DNA of 64,000 nucleotides from Harmonia axyridis (GCF_914767665.1 NC_059504.1:12898501-12962500), one strand, 5' to 3'; positions 33,981 to 46,004 are shown, counted from the stretch's first letter. Notes: generated by a model from the letters alone, not told the origin. Program-made: numbers and translations.

Positions 33981-35443
33981 CTCAGAGTAATGAACATATA
34001 TAGAAGAAGCATATGTTATTTTCAGTAGGCAAATTTTGTCCCTAACATGATTTATCAAAATTTGACATGAAGCGCGCGGAAATGAAAACATATCAACATG
34101 ATATTTCACTCAATTAGCGAGTTTCTTCACAAATAACGCACTTCTCATGTCTCATAGTTAATCAACGTTTCATATTAACTCGAAACATATTGAAATAAAT
34201 ACCTAAATATATCAGATATTCAGAAAGCAAACTTCAATCGCGCCAAACGACGCGAAACAACCGATGACAGCAGGTAGATACTGAAAATAACGGATGTTTT
34301 TTATCGAGGTATATAACTTTGAGTTGGCATTTCTGTTCAAGATGGCAACCGATTCAACAGCTGTCAAGTGATTTATTCTCAGTTTGGTTTGGCAATTCAT
34401 TCATGAATAGACTTACGCCTGAAAAACGCTTGCAAATAGTGCAATTTCATTTCCAAAATAATGGTTCTGTGCGGAATACGTATCGCGCACTACGTCCATT
34501 TTATTTTGTTTAGCCATGAAGCGCACTTTTGGTTGAATGGCTACGTCAACAAACAGAACTGCCGCATTTGAAGTGAAGCTAATCCTCAAGTGTATGTCGA
34601 AACATCCAGAAAAACTGACTGTTCGGTGCGCTTTATGGGCTGGTGGAATCATTGGTCCGTACTTCTTCAAAAACGATGATGGCCAGAACGTTACAGTCAA
34701 TGGTGATCGGTATTGAGCCATGATTACTAACTTTTTCATACCTGAATTGAACAATCATGATGTCCAGGACCTGTGGTTCCAACAAGACGGCGCAACATGC
34801 CACACAGCTCGTGCCACAATCGATTTATTGAAAGACACGTTTGGTGACCGCCTAATTTCACGTTTTGGACCTGTGAATTGGCCTCCAAGATCTTGTGATT
34901 TTACACCGCTAGACTACTTTCTGTGGGGCTATGTAAAGTCTATGCGGATAAGCCACAAACCCTTGACCATTTGGAAGACAACATTCGCCTTGTTATTGCC
35001 GATATACGGCCACAAATGTTGGAAAAAGTCATCGAAAATTGTCCAGATTGGACTACATCCGAGCCAGCCGTGGCGGTCATATGCCAGAAATCATATTTAA
35101 AATGTAATGCCACAAGATTATCTTGCGGATAAATAAAATTCATGTCAATTGAATAATCCATCGTTGTTTTATTGCAATTTATAGCTATAGCTCTAAAAAA
35201 ACACCCCTTTATAAATATTCTTCTTATTTTAAATTCGACAATCAGGAAAAATATCGGATTCCAAATATTCGAATTCGCATACTTAATCGGGAATCACTCA
35301 AATAAATATATTTCATTCAATATAATATACATTCATGACGATATAGTGAAATTGTGGATTTGAAAATATATCACAATCCGACAACGTAATCTAACCATGT
35401 TGGGGACATGTAAAAATTGTTTTTCTATGTTTATTTCTCTATG
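33981..35443 (+). mobile_element. 586-bp-family non-autonomous element (hAT-like), split by a Tc3-like insertion
   Basis: Starts CTCAGAGTAATGAACATA at 33981 and ends ATTTCTCTATG at 35443. It is flanked by GGGGTATT and GGGGTACT, an 8-bp duplication with one mismatch. The left half (to about 34290) and right half (from about 35211) align block by block with the uninterrupted copy at 42412-42997; the DNA between them is a Tc3-like element. It has no coding sequence. Confidence 0.85.
34291..35210 (+). mobile_element. Tc3-like element with internal deletion, copy 1
   Basis: Ends carry GGATGTTTTTTATCGAGG and, at the right, CTCTAAAAAAACACCCC, imperfect inverted repeats with a GGTGTTTTTT core. The transposase starts at ATG 34403 (MNRLTPEKRLQIVQFHFQNN) and the N-terminal helix-turn-helix is cut short after TYRALR. 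It is joined to HFILFS-EAHFWLNGYVNKQ in another frame. Then follow LWAGGIIGPYFF-type, LWFQQDGATCHTARATIDLL (second Asp), FGPVNWPPRSCDFTPLDYFL (third Asp) and VAVICQKSYL with the end near 35132. Several frameshifts are present. The deletion junction is identical to that of the copy at 54.1 kb. Confidence 0.85.
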
Positions 35444-36272
35444 GGGGTACTTTAACTTTATAATGAGTTCACTAATGTCACTTAGCATTTCGAAGAATAT
35501 AATTATTACATTTCGATACTAGGTGCAATCGAATTGAGTGGTTCATATTAAATCAATCTAGGTGAACCTAAGCTCATTATCTATGAGTCTAGTAACATAC
35601 GTGATATACAATCATCATTATTAAATTAATGAATAATTGAACGGTTTGGCCAGGATGGAGCACAATTCAGATTGTGCGTTATTAGCGGACGAGAATGGAA
35701 TAATGCATGAGATATGTGGGTTTCAACCTCGGTTTCAACCGATACAGTTTGAACCAGAAGTGAAAAAGTTTCTCACCTAACAAACGTTGCTAATCTAATA
35801 AACGTTGCCGAAAGAACCTCCACCTACTCGAATCTCTCTGGAGAGCACGAATAGAAGTTCATAATCTGATTGCTTTGGGAGATGATAGAAAATTGATGAA
35901 GCAAGGCGCTTGGCCATCTCACGAGAGATTTACCCGACACCAGAAATGTTTCACTGAAGAAGCTATACAAATAATGACATTTTTATTGGAGTTTGCCCCA
36001 CTAAGAAGCTCTTGGGGCTATTAACAACGTTAGGCCAACAATAGATTATTTTTCGGGCAGTCTCAGGTGAGAATAATGCCCCTTCATTGGTGACATATGG
36101 TGGGAATTACTTTAATGAAAAGTTAATAATATGAGTAGTTAGATGCCAGTATAAAATTATTGGTCAGCTCGAACGATGTAGCTACTGATTTTCATATAGG
36201 TGCATCTTGGATAGTAAGTAAATTCTCGCTTGAAACCGACAAACATTAAAAAAATTAATTTATTGAAGATAT
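35444..36272. other. Spacer with one open frame of unknown nature
   Basis: Around 35655-35783 a 42-codon ATG frame (MEHNSDCALLADENGIMHEI...) is followed at about 35794-36022 by a roughly 75-codon frame without ATG near its start, containing RARIEVHNLIALGDDRKLM and WPSHERFTRHQKCFTEEAIQ. Composition is coding-like, but I recognise no family and no splice structure. Confidence 0.25.
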
Positions 36273-37040
36273 ACTGACAAAGAAACTGCAACACCAGAAG
36301 GAGCTGTTTAAATTTTATTTTTTTTTAGGTGGAACATAGAGTATAGCAAGGATAGAATTTGGAGGAAAAAATCGAGAATGTATTTTTATGTAAACAATTT
36401 TTGTTACTTAAATATTGAAGTCGTTCTTTGCGAGTTTTTATTTTAACTTCACAACAATCCTGCTGTTTTTAGAGTCCATGTTTAGTTGTTGTTAAAATGC
36501 CTAGAGCACGTGTACGCGGAATCTATCGCCAGCTAAGAGAATTTGAAAGAGGTCGAATTATTGGTCTACGGGAGGCGGGGATGTCATATCGAGAAATCGC
36601 TAATCGTGCTGTTATGAGAAGTTGTCAAGCGTGGTTTGATAATGCCCAAAATTGAGGAAGAGTAGGCTCCGGACGACGAAGGGACACAAATGACGTTTAA
36701 GATCGACGTCTAAGACTTATGGCCAATAGAGACCGATATGATAACTCGATCTTTGGCTGATGAATGGTTAGGAGAACAAGGCCATCCTGTAACTGTCCGA
36801 AGGGTTTACCGCCGGATAAGGTCTTTTGGACTGCAGCATTATCGACCCCTTCTTGTGTTACTTCTGACGGTTGAGCATCGCCGGCAACGATTTTTGTGGT
36901 GTAGAGAACGTCAACATTGGAATATGGAAAGTCATCAGGTCGTTTTTCTGATGAATCTCGATTCTCCTTGGGTGCACATGATGGCCGAAGAAGGCAAAGA
37001 CGACGTCGGGGAGAAAGACGTGAACCTTAGTTTGTTTGAT
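36273..37040 (+). mobile_element. Tc1-like element, 3' truncated
   Basis: The left inverted repeat CTGACAAAGAAACTGCAACA follows TA at 36272-36273. ATG 36497 gives MPRARVRGIYRQLREFERGR, then IIGLREAGMSYREIANR, CQAWFDNAQN followed by a stop, RRRDTND, SLADEWLGEQGHPVTVRRVY, and RQRFLWCRERQHWNMESHQV, up to the SLGAHDGRR region past the first catalytic Asp (damaged by a frameshift). It breaks off near 37040. It belongs to the same family as 40159-41559 and 10861-11667. It preserves the FERGR segment that the 40-kb copy has lost. Confidence 0.85.
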
Positions 37041-37978
37041 AATAAAATTTAAAATTCTTTTCACAAAATTTGCACGATAGTGAAACGACCAAATTTCGTG
37101 AGCATCTTCAAATTGTGAGAATATAATCTTTGATAACCCTCTGAGTAGTAGAGTTTCTCTAAGTGAATAAGGAGCTTTGATTTGAATGTTTCAGTTATTT
37201 GAAGAGACAATGGAAGAAAAAACAAGATGTTATAAGAAGAAATAATGAATGGATTTTTGTAGGTTTGTATATTTCAATAAAAAGTTCGTCATCGAGATTT
37301 CTTCAATTTCTCCCAAAAAATGACAATGGTCATTGGAGTTCGTCAAATTATTCTGTATTCATATCATGTGAAACATGATATAAATTTTGGCAAATTCGTC
37401 TCAAGTCACCTGAATCAAGCAAAACCCAAAACATGCGAACTTCACCGTGAAATTTACATGAATAGCTATTCGAAAAATCCGCCAACTTCGTGTCAGCTCT
37501 TGTCTCAAATTTTTTATATACATCTTCCAGATTTTTTTAACATTCCTTAAGGGGAATAATGATATATCATTTCCGAATGGAAAAGATAGAATTATTGGAG
37601 CGACCCCCTAATTTACATAACGCAATCAGCACGAGCACCGAAAATCCAATTTAAGACAATCCGAGGCATCCAAGATTCTTTGGATTTGCATAATCACGCG
37701 TGAGATTAGACGTTGAAGGAAATATTACCCCTTGGAGTCGTCAGCAATGCGTCGCATAACACAATATCCTTTGTCAGAGACTCAGCTGAAATGCCAGGGT
37801 GGATACGAGGATCTCCTGAATATCTTTACTAATGACCCATGGAATCCAGAGGACAATAGAGATGTTGTCGACTATGAATTTTTGTTTTGAAACAACGGGG
37901 TAATCAATCTGCATATTCTGTAAAGAATGGTCATTAAAAATGCTCACTTGACAAATTTTTAAATGAATATGTCAACAT
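37041..37978. other. No gene identified
   Basis: AT-rich spacer; no repeats or motifs recognised. Confidence 0.5.
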
Positions 37979-37986
37979 ATACTAAC

Positions 37987-40152
37987 CATGGGCGCCCGCA
38001 GAAATTTTTCTCAGGGGGGGCAAAATGGAAATTATTGAAAAACGATAACGCGTCCATCATTGTTGTATACGATATTAGTATTCCGTTTCTTTCTATTTAT
38101 GTATTTATATTCATAAGTGGGGGGAGGACTGTGCAAAATAAAAATTATGAAGTTTTCCACTTCAACATTTTTTTAAAACATCAACAACATAGGGTGATGT
38201 AAAATAATACGGTAACTCTTTTCAAAACGAGTCACATTCAATGAAACAATTCACAAAAAAATGAAATATAAAAAATATGGAGAACGGAATGAAATAATTA
38301 TTATAATTTCTAATAAATAAAGAAGAATCAACGAGTAATAACGTAATAAAAAATAAATACATATACGCTCGATAAAACTATGTTTATAAAAATAATAAAT
38401 CAATAATAAATCTTGAAATATACACTGAATGACTCAAACAATAAAGTTTAAAACTTGCTACTAAAATATGATTCAAAATAACACAGAATAGCTCCAGATT
38501 GTGAAAACAACAAATAAGTATATTATCAAAATTAACAAATCATAAATTGCAAAAAAACAACTCATAAAAACTATATCAATTCTGAAGACGAAATACTTGA
38601 TCGCTATACAACAGAGTAGGCATATTTTATTCTAAACTAAAATTGAATTCTGCGCAAAATGCTGAAACTATGCTCTATAGTACAAGTAGTACATCGAAAT
38701 GTAAGGAGAAGAATAAGGCATTCTTTTACAGCAGGAGAAAATTTACATTGTCCGATAAGATCTTCAATGTTCAATTCACTTTCTAAATTTTCAATGTTAT
38801 ACATATTGCCGACCTTAGGTGCGAAAGATTCAATATCTAGTAAGTTTTAATTCTTCGGCAAAAAATTGAACAAAAAAAAAGCATTACATGTTCTTTCGAG
38901 AATCTCGTTTCAAGGGCTGAAATCAAATGATCTAAACATGGGATGAATATAGATTTTGAAGTAATCTTCAGCTGAATCTGCTTCATAATTAGATCTGTAC
39001 ATTTGTCTACCGCAAATTCGTGGTTTTCCAATCTCAATATTGAGATTCTGAGCAATAGATGATGCTTTCGAAAAAAATTCTGCAAAGCATGCATCATCTG
39101 AGCGATGTTTTCCACATATTTCTATAATTAAATTTATATGACGGTGAAAATCTACAAAATTAATAGAAACACCTTGTAGTATATTTGCTATTGGTTTCAA
39201 TATATTTGAATATTTACTTGCTACCGTCAAACAAATCACAAAAGTGAAAGAGTTTATTGCAGCCCATAACTGAGCAGCTCTCTTTGTTGTTGAAGAATTC
39301 ATTGAAATTTCTCCAGATTTTATAGCAAAGAGAGTTTTGAATATAGTATTGAAGTTTTCAGCGAAAACTCACAAAGATTTATATTTAGCTGACCAACGAG
39401 TTTCCTAAAAGAAAGGAATATTTGGAATCAGAGTTCTTCTTGAGGTATTCTTTCGAAAAAAAGACTAGAATGTCATTAACGGTGCCAATGCTATTACGAA
39501 TTTCAGTTATTTTACTGACGTCATTTATTACTAAATTCAACCTATGGGAGGCACAATGGAGATAAATTGCTTTCTTGTACTTATCTCTTATGATATTTTG
39601 AACCCTGAGAATTTCACCAGCCATTGTTGAGCATCTAAATCTTTATATCCAGCGTCTACTCTGAATTTCAAAAGATCACTAAAATTTCTTGTTGCTCTCT
39701 CGTATAGGCATATCGTGGGTGAGTTCCGCAAAAAACTATTGTTTTTATAATCTTTATTTTTTTTTTCTATTTTCTGCAAACACTTTTTTTTTAACTTTAT
39801 CTATTAGACAATAGGAGAGTATATATAAGATGGATTTTTAAAAAAATTGACACGCATGGATTGCGTTCGGTTCCACGATTTTTCTTCACCCAAGGAGTGC
39901 CCAACACGCCTAAAAAAGTTTTCAATTAAAAAAATACCTCTGCCGATTATGGATATGTGTATAGTATATTATGGATATATGTATAGTAATTCCATTGAAA
40001 ACCCGGAAATTGTTGTGGATCCATTACTTTCCTTTTTTCCTTGCCCTTTGGATTGAGAAAGTAATATTGAGGGTGTTGTGCTGAAAAATGAGACAATCAA
40101 AATCTCAGGGGGGGCAATGGCCCCCCCTGGCCCCCCCCTGCGGGCGCCCATG
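37987..40152 (-). mobile_element. hAT transposon, 2166 bp, exact 8-bp target duplication
   Basis: The ends are CATGGGCGCCCGCAG and its inverse CTGCGGGCGCCCATG, followed inward by long G or C runs. ATACTAAC flanks the element at 37979-37986 and 40153-40160. The perfect 8-bp duplication is the hAT hallmark. The broken transposase lies on the minus strand. It is one of the younger insertions in the window, judged by the perfect duplication and clean ends. Confidence 0.93.
38648..39790 (-). pseudogene. hAT transposase pseudogene (ZMYM1-like type)
   Basis: Minus-strand blocks in order are: RATRNFSDLLKFRVDAGYKD; MAGEILRVQNIIRDKYKKAI; YLHCASHRLNLVINDVSKI, the very typical hAT CASHRLNL motif; then EIRNSIGTVNDILVFF. 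After a break come AAQLWAAINSFTFVI-type and ISINFVDFHRHI blocks, RICGRQMYRSNYEADSAEDY, and finally the dimerisation region CKFSPAVKECLILLLTFRCT, EHSFSILRRIQ. Frameshifts separate them, and the extreme N-terminus and the end of the dimerisation domain are missing. The CASHRLNLVIND signature and EHSFSILRR are why I place it in the ZMYM1-like hAT group. Confidence 0.85.
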
Positions 40153-40158
40153 ATACTA

Positions 40159-41559
40159 ACTGACAATGAAACTGTAACACCCAGAAGATGCTGTTCAAAT
40201 TTTAATTTCTTTCTGGTGAAACATAGATAGTATCGCAAGGAGTAAATGATTGAATTTGGAGATAAAAATTGGGAAAGTTTTTTCATGTGAATAATTTCTG
40301 TTACTCAAATATTGTAGTCGTTTTTTTGCAAGATTTTTGAATTTAACAACAAACTAGATGTTCGAGGAGATCCAAAGTCGATGTTTAGTTGTTGTTGAAA
40401 TGTCTAGAGCACGTGTACGCGGAATTTATCGCCAGCTAAGTGAATTATTAGTCTACGGGACGCAGGGTTGTCATTTCGAGAAATCGCTAACCGTACGAAC
40501 AGAAATCCAACCACTGTTATGAGATGTTGTCAAGCGTGGTTTGATAATGCCCAAAATCGAAGAAGAATAGGCACCGCACGTCGAAGGGGCACAAATGAAG
40601 TTCAAGATCGACGTCTAAGACTTATGGCCGTTAGAGACCGATTTGCGACAACTCGATCTTTGGCCGATGAGTGGTTAGAAGGACATAGCAATTCTGTAAC
40701 TGTCCGAACGGTCTATCGCCGGATAAGGTCTTTTGGACTGCAGCATTATCGACCCCATCTTGTGTTACCTTTGCCGGTTGAGCATCGCCGGCAACGATTA
40801 CAATAGTGCAGAGAACGCTAACATTGGAATGTGGAACGGCATCAGGTCGTCTTTTCTGATGAATCTCGATTCTCCTTGGGTGCACATGATGCCCGAAGAA
40901 GGGTTAGACGACGTCGGAGAGAAAGACGTGAACCCCAGTTTGATGTTTACCGTCATCTACACAGTATAGTAGGCGTTATAGTATGAGGTGCTATTGCACA
41001 AGCAAGTTGGTCACCTTCAGTCTTTATTCAAGGTATCATGACAGCGCTGCGTTACCTTCACGGAATAGTGGAGCCATGTGTTCTCCCTTACCTTAACCGG
41101 CTCGAAAATCCAATATTTCAGCAAGATAATGCCCGACCTCATGTTGCCAGACTTAGTTTAAACTGTTTCGAAGCGACCCATGTGAATCTTTTGCCATGGC
41201 TGCCCAGATCTCCCGATCTTTCGCCCATAAAACATGTCTGGGACATCATGGGTGGAAGGCTTGGAAATTTACCCCAGCCCCCACGGACTTTGGCGACTCT
41301 GAGATATGAAGAACAGGTAGCTTTGGATAGTCTTCCTCAAGAAGTAATACAACATCTTATTCCATCAATGCCGAGTCGTGTTGGGGATAGTATAGATAAT
41401 CGCGGTGGACAAAAACATTATTAACAAATTTATTGAAAAAAAATGTAAACCTTTCTTTTTTTTCTCCAAATTTCTCTTTGCTATACTATCTATGTTTTAC
41501 CAAAAAAAAACTTTAATATTTGAACAGCTCCTTCTGGTTGTTGCAGTTTTTTTGTCAGT
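40159..41559 (+). mobile_element. Tc1-like transposon, 1401 bp, both inverted repeats present
   Basis: The left end ACTGACAATGAAACTGTAAC and right end GTTGCAGTTTTTTTGTCAGT form imperfect inverted repeats of about 75 bp that also share AGCTGTTCAAATTTTAA-type and ACATAGATAGTAT blocks. TA lies at 40157-40158 and at 41560-41561. Three other pieces of this family are in the window (10861-11667, 26107-26257, 36273-37040). The hAT to its left duplicated a target that includes its first two bases. Confidence 0.9.
40400..41424 (+). pseudogene. Tc1-like transposase pseudogene with catalytic Glu replaced by Lys
   Basis: ATG 40400 gives MSRARVRGIYRQLSE, then a small deletion shifts the frame. From about 40468 the frame reads SFREIANRTNRNPTTVMRCC, RRIGTARRRGTNEVQD, and TVYRRIRSFGLQHYRPHLVL (helix-turn-helix pair and linker). 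A stop follows RQRLQ, then VVFSDESRFSLGAHD with the first Asp. From 41038 the reading is MTALRYLHGIVEPCVLPYLN, FQQDNARPHVARLSLNCFEA (second Asp), LPWLPRSPDLSPIKHVWDIM where the Glu expected before HVWD is Lys (AAA), and MPSRVGDSIDNRGGQKHY with TAA at 41422-41424. Two frame breaks and the Lys change make it inactive. Confidence 0.9.
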
Positions 41560-41561
41560 TA

Positions 41562-42403
41562 TTATATTTTTCAATATAAGAAGAAGCCAGACCACAAACA
41601 GATTAAATAGGCAATCTCTCAATATATAACCTGCTGAATATCTCCTTTCACGGAGTTGTTCTTCAGTTGCCATGCAGGTTTCTTGAACAAGGTTCACCAC
41701 CACTAAATGAAACCAAATCTGCTTCGAAATCGGGAGGGTTTCTTCAACAAGGACCGATGCCCCCAGTGATGCTTTTTCGAATTTTGAGGTGTAGGTACCT
41801 CAATATCTGTCTACAGACAGATCTCAGGTAGTGCAAGTTGATAGGAAATAATAGTTACATCATAAAAAATTCAAAATTGGCTATTACTTTGGCTGAAAGC
41901 AACTCTATTAAGAAGACCCGCAGTAATAAATATCTGATGCATTGTATCTTCTAAAAAATAAAAATTAAAGCGCATGATCTTTTATTTGGAATGATAGTTG
42001 AGGGAAATCCTGACTTATTTTGAAAATGGTGTTATTTGAATAAGCTCACCTCAACTTCTACAATTTGAATACTCCTCATCTGTTCGAGCAAATTTCCACA
42101 CCACTTTCGATGTATTGCTTTAGGCGCGTTACATTTAGATTTAGCCTGTTATTCTGGAGGGAATTGTTTTCATTATAATGTTCCGCTGTGGTATTCTGTG
42201 TTTGTCAACTTGCCAACGTTGGAAGTTTGAAAGTTCAAGATAAATATCATTTATTTCATTTAAGTATATGGAAATGAGGAGTTAAATGGATATTCATCAC
42301 CATGAAAGTGTGCGGTAACTCATTTATTGTACTATGAATTCCCCGTAACCGAAGGTAAAAGAGGCAGATGTAAATGTAATTCATAGGAATTGAATTTTAA
42401 TCA
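41562..42403. other. No gene identified
   Basis: AT-rich spacer between the Tc1-like element and the intact 586-bp element. Confidence 0.5.
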
Positions 42404-42411
42404 CAATTAAC

Positions 42412-42997
42412 CTCAGAGTAATAAACATAGATAGAAGAGCATATGTCATTTTCAATCATCAAATTTTGTCCCCAACATGAGCTATCAAAATTGACATGAA
42501 GCGCGCGGAAATGAAATATATCTCTGATACGATATATCACTCAACTCGCAAGTTTCTCCACAAAGCACGCACTCCTTATGTCCCATTGTGAATCAACGTT
42601 TTATCTTTACTCAAAATATATTGAAATGAATACCTAAATATATCAGAAATTCAAAAAACAACCTTTAAGCACGCCAAACGACGTGAAACAACCGATGACA
42701 CTAGGAGAGCGAAAGTTGCCAAACCTTGGATTTCAGCAGGTAGATAAAGAAAATAATAAATATTCTTCTTATTATGAATTCGACAATTAGGAAAAATATC
42801 GGATTCCAAATATTCAAATTTGCATATTTAATCGGCAACTACTCAAATAAATATTTCATTCAATATAATATACATTCATAACGATATAGTAAAACTGTGG
42901 ATATGGAAATATATCACAATCCGACAACGTAATCTAACCATATTGGGGACATGTAAAAATTATGTATACTCCCTCTATTTATGTTTATCATTCTATG
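42412..42997 (+). mobile_element. Intact 586-bp non-autonomous hAT-like element
   Basis: Flanked by the perfect 8-bp duplication CAATTAAC (42404-42411 and 42998-43005). It starts CTCAGAGTAATAAACATAGA. Reading inward from the other end it starts CATAGAATGATAAACATAAA, an imperfect inverted repeat of about 27 bp. There is no coding frame. This copy gives the empty-site sequence for the Tc3-like insertion in the copy at 33981-35443 and for the insertion in the copy at 17310-18400. The 8-bp duplication points to hAT mobilisation, but the source transposase is not in this window. Confidence 0.9.
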
Positions 42998-43005
42998 CAA
43001 TTAAC

Positions 43006-43732
43006 TGACATCAATAAGGACGATATTTTTCAACGTTAACGAAAAACTGACCTAAAGTCATATGGATTGAATTCATTGGGAATCATCAGCTCTAATAATT
43101 GTCGTAACCATAGAATCGAGAATAATACGGAATAAGACGCACCCTTTTCGAATAATGAATTCCAGAGAAAGGAGGAAAAAACCAGCCTTGGGAGATTAGT
43201 TAAATTTAATCTGTCTGAGTCCTTTCTTGGGCTCTAGAGGAATTAACAGGTGAATGGATCCAATCAATCTGAGTTTCCTTCGGGATAAAAGAATAGGGAT
43301 ATTACAGGATTTTCTGAAAAGTGTACTCGACATTATTCAGAAAAAAACTGGTATTCGTATGAGCTTCAAGTCTGAGAATTAATTACAGTTTTCGACAGTT
43401 TAAAAGCTAATAGATTAACCGAAGTGAATCAAATACACTAATCGATTTACAGCGTCGGCTTTTGTTTGACTTACAGGTAATTCGAACTTGAATAAGGGCA
43501 GAAATTGGGTTTTTCCGAACCACCTTGTCCGCGTAATCTCATTGGTGATTGAGATATTCATGAAGAATTAAAAAAAAACTTTTAGGCTCTGGAAATCTTT
43601 TTGCTACAGTTATTTGATTATTCCATCTAACATAAAGCAGTATTGACTATGGTTTGACAGTTCAGAAAGACGGAATGACACTATGTAATTTAACTTTTCT
43701 CAATTCAAAACCATCAACAAGAAATAGAGATG
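43006..43732. other. No gene identified
   Basis: AT-rich spacer without recognised motifs. Confidence 0.4.
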
Positions 43733-44815
43733 CATTCAAGTCAAACTAGTTGATTTTACTCACAAACATGACTCGACTTGAAAATCAAACTTTTTATGTA
43801 AGAAAAGTTTGACTTGACTTGATTTCTGTACCTTCAGGTTTGGCTTGAAATCAAACTTCTTTAAACAGTTTGAAGTTTGACGTGTCTGAATCTGTACTCT
43901 GCCATTCCGCAAATTAGTTATAGTTCATATTTCAAGTGTTGTGCGGTGTATCTGAACTTGAAATGTCTAAACCCTGAACTCTTTTCATGTAGTTCATGCA
44001 GCTCGTAATACAAACCACAACAAAATGAGTCTGATTTCGAAGATACCCCTCTCTTCAAAAACTATGAGAAAAATCTGTATACGATGCAGAATGTATCAAC
44101 AAGAAAAAAAAATACAAATTTTTTTGATGTTGATTTTTGATTGGATTTGATTCCAAAACAATGAATGAAATTTGCAAAGTATGTAAAAATAAAGAACAAT
44201 GGTATAAAATGCCAAAAGTGAAACTAGTTATTAAACGACATTTGATGAAGAGCCACAAAAAATTGCATGAATAAGAAGTAGTATTTGTATTTGTTGTAGT
44301 TACAACATGAAACGTTGGATCCAAAATTGTCAAAATAGTTTTTGGACGGCAGCTCCTTCATTCTTGCAGTTGAAAATAGGTGGTTTTTCTTATTGTACCT
44401 AATTGTAATTTTTATCAGCAAAAGGTTCTAGTGCCAGATTTTTTGTGCACTCACTTGGTTTGTAAGAAATTCTGAAGTGAAAATTTTTCTTTTCACAAAG
44501 AATTTCGAGGTGACAAGTTGGCGTTGATTGAATAAAAGTTCTAATGAATGTATTTTCTTTTTGTTTTGAATTAATTTGAGTATTTTTTTACCAGCTCACT
44601 ATATTCTACATAAATATTTTACCCATTCAAAGCATATCTATTAAATAAATTATTTTTTAAACTCTTTCAAACTAGTTTTACAAACAATTTGAATTTTCAA
44701 ACCTGTAACCATTTCCTAGTTTAATTTGACTTGAATTATTTTTCAAAAAGATTGACTTGAGTTTGACCTAATTTCAAGTCAAACTCAAGTCAATCTCAAA
44801 CATTCAAGTCAAACT
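43733..44815 (+). mobile_element. hAT-like element remnant with CAAGTCAAAC subterminal repeats and a BED-finger-like frame
   Basis: Both ends (43733-43880 and 44690-44815) are dense in TTGACTTGA, CAAGTCAAAC and related units, in both orientations. The plus-strand frame at 44161 reads MNEICKVCKNKEQWYKMPKV, LVIKRHLMKSHKKLHE and a stop, with a Cys-x2-Cys...His-x4-His arrangement like a BED zinc finger, the DNA-binding N-terminus of many hAT transposases. The catalytic and dimerisation regions are not visible. A relation to the elements at 32.3 and 59.9 kb is suggested by the repeat units but not proven. Confidence 0.5.
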
Positions 44816-44828
44816 TGTGCAATTCTAA

Positions 44829-45350
44829 CAAGAAATGAGCGGACCGATAAGAATATTGCTGTTGTAGCGGGAAGTGTTGAAGAAGTCGCCGAAATGTTGA
44901 TCCGTCGCTGTTCTCTACTTGTTGGACTTCATCCTGCGACTTAGAGCTCGTGCAATAATTGGAAACAAATGACAATCGCTTATGTCGCGTTTTTGCTGAT
45001 TGGACTAATTTGAAACTTGCCAAAGATGAATATTTTTCCGAAGAAATGTGTTTAGTGATGAATACCATTTCTGTTTGAATGGTTTCGTCAATAAGCAAAA
45101 GTGAAAATATGGAGTAAAGACAATCCTCAAGCCACCATTACATGCATTAAAATTAACTGGTTTACAGGTTGGCGGCATATTTCAAGTCATTGCATCTATT
45201 GATTCATTGAAAGCCAATATTCAAGTATTCATTGACTACATACAGCTAGATTTATTGAAAAAAGTGGTGAAAAATTGGACTTATCGAATAGACTACGTAA
45301 CTCGTAGCCGCAACGGACATATGCTGGATTCATATTCAAAAAATAAATGA
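44829..45350 (+). mobile_element. Tc3-like transposase relic, second family
   Basis: Readable blocks are RNERTDKNIAVVAGSVEE, SLLVGLHPAT and a stop, VFSDEYHFCLNGFVNKQK with the first Asp, LKLTGLQVGGIFQVIASI, then EKVV-type LLKKVVKNWTYRIDYVTRSR and GHMLDSYSK with stop at 45350. The order matches the Tc3-like copies at 34.3 and 54.1 kb, but the sequence differs and the part with the second and third Asp is deleted. It begins right at the end of the preceding hAT-like element. Confidence 0.7.
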
Positions 45351-46004
45351 CATGAAATTATGCAACACAATATTATGAATAACTAATAACATGAAGGATT
45401 AATGTAGTTTGAAATTCATTCATTATTATTTAAAGTTCTCAGTTTAAAAAAAAAACACCTATTACGACTGAATACTAAAAAGTTTTATTGTACGTAAAAA
45501 CATTATTGCTGCAGCTAAGCCTCTTATTAGAATGAAAAATTTATGGAAATTATTTTCTGAAGTAGCAACCCTGAAAACGGCTTTTCCCTATGATTCAACT
45601 ATAACAATGTGAGTAATGCTATTTCGTGCTGGAACAATATTATATATTCATCATGGAATTAGGTAGAATCGATCGAAAGAACTTTGAAACTTCACGGCAA
45701 CGTAATACGTGAATTCCTTTCGGTGAAACTGGATTTCTTGAATGAAAATCTATATTGAATGAAACTTGAAAGTCTATGGTATGTTTGAATGGAAGTTTTT
45801 TGATTAAAGCTCGAATCAGGACATTCGAATTAATCTTATAGATCCTGATGAATTAGAACTCGTTACTTATCTATATATTCTCATCATTATTCACGGCTTA
45901 CTCGAGCAAAACTGCATATATTCTAATGAACTATCTTCATTTTGACTGTTGTCCTCATAACTAAATATCCTCGCATTTTTCTATACGTGTTAGGAGAAAA
46001 ATTT
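45351..46004. other. No gene identified
   Basis: AT-rich spacer without recognised motifs. Confidence 0.4.
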
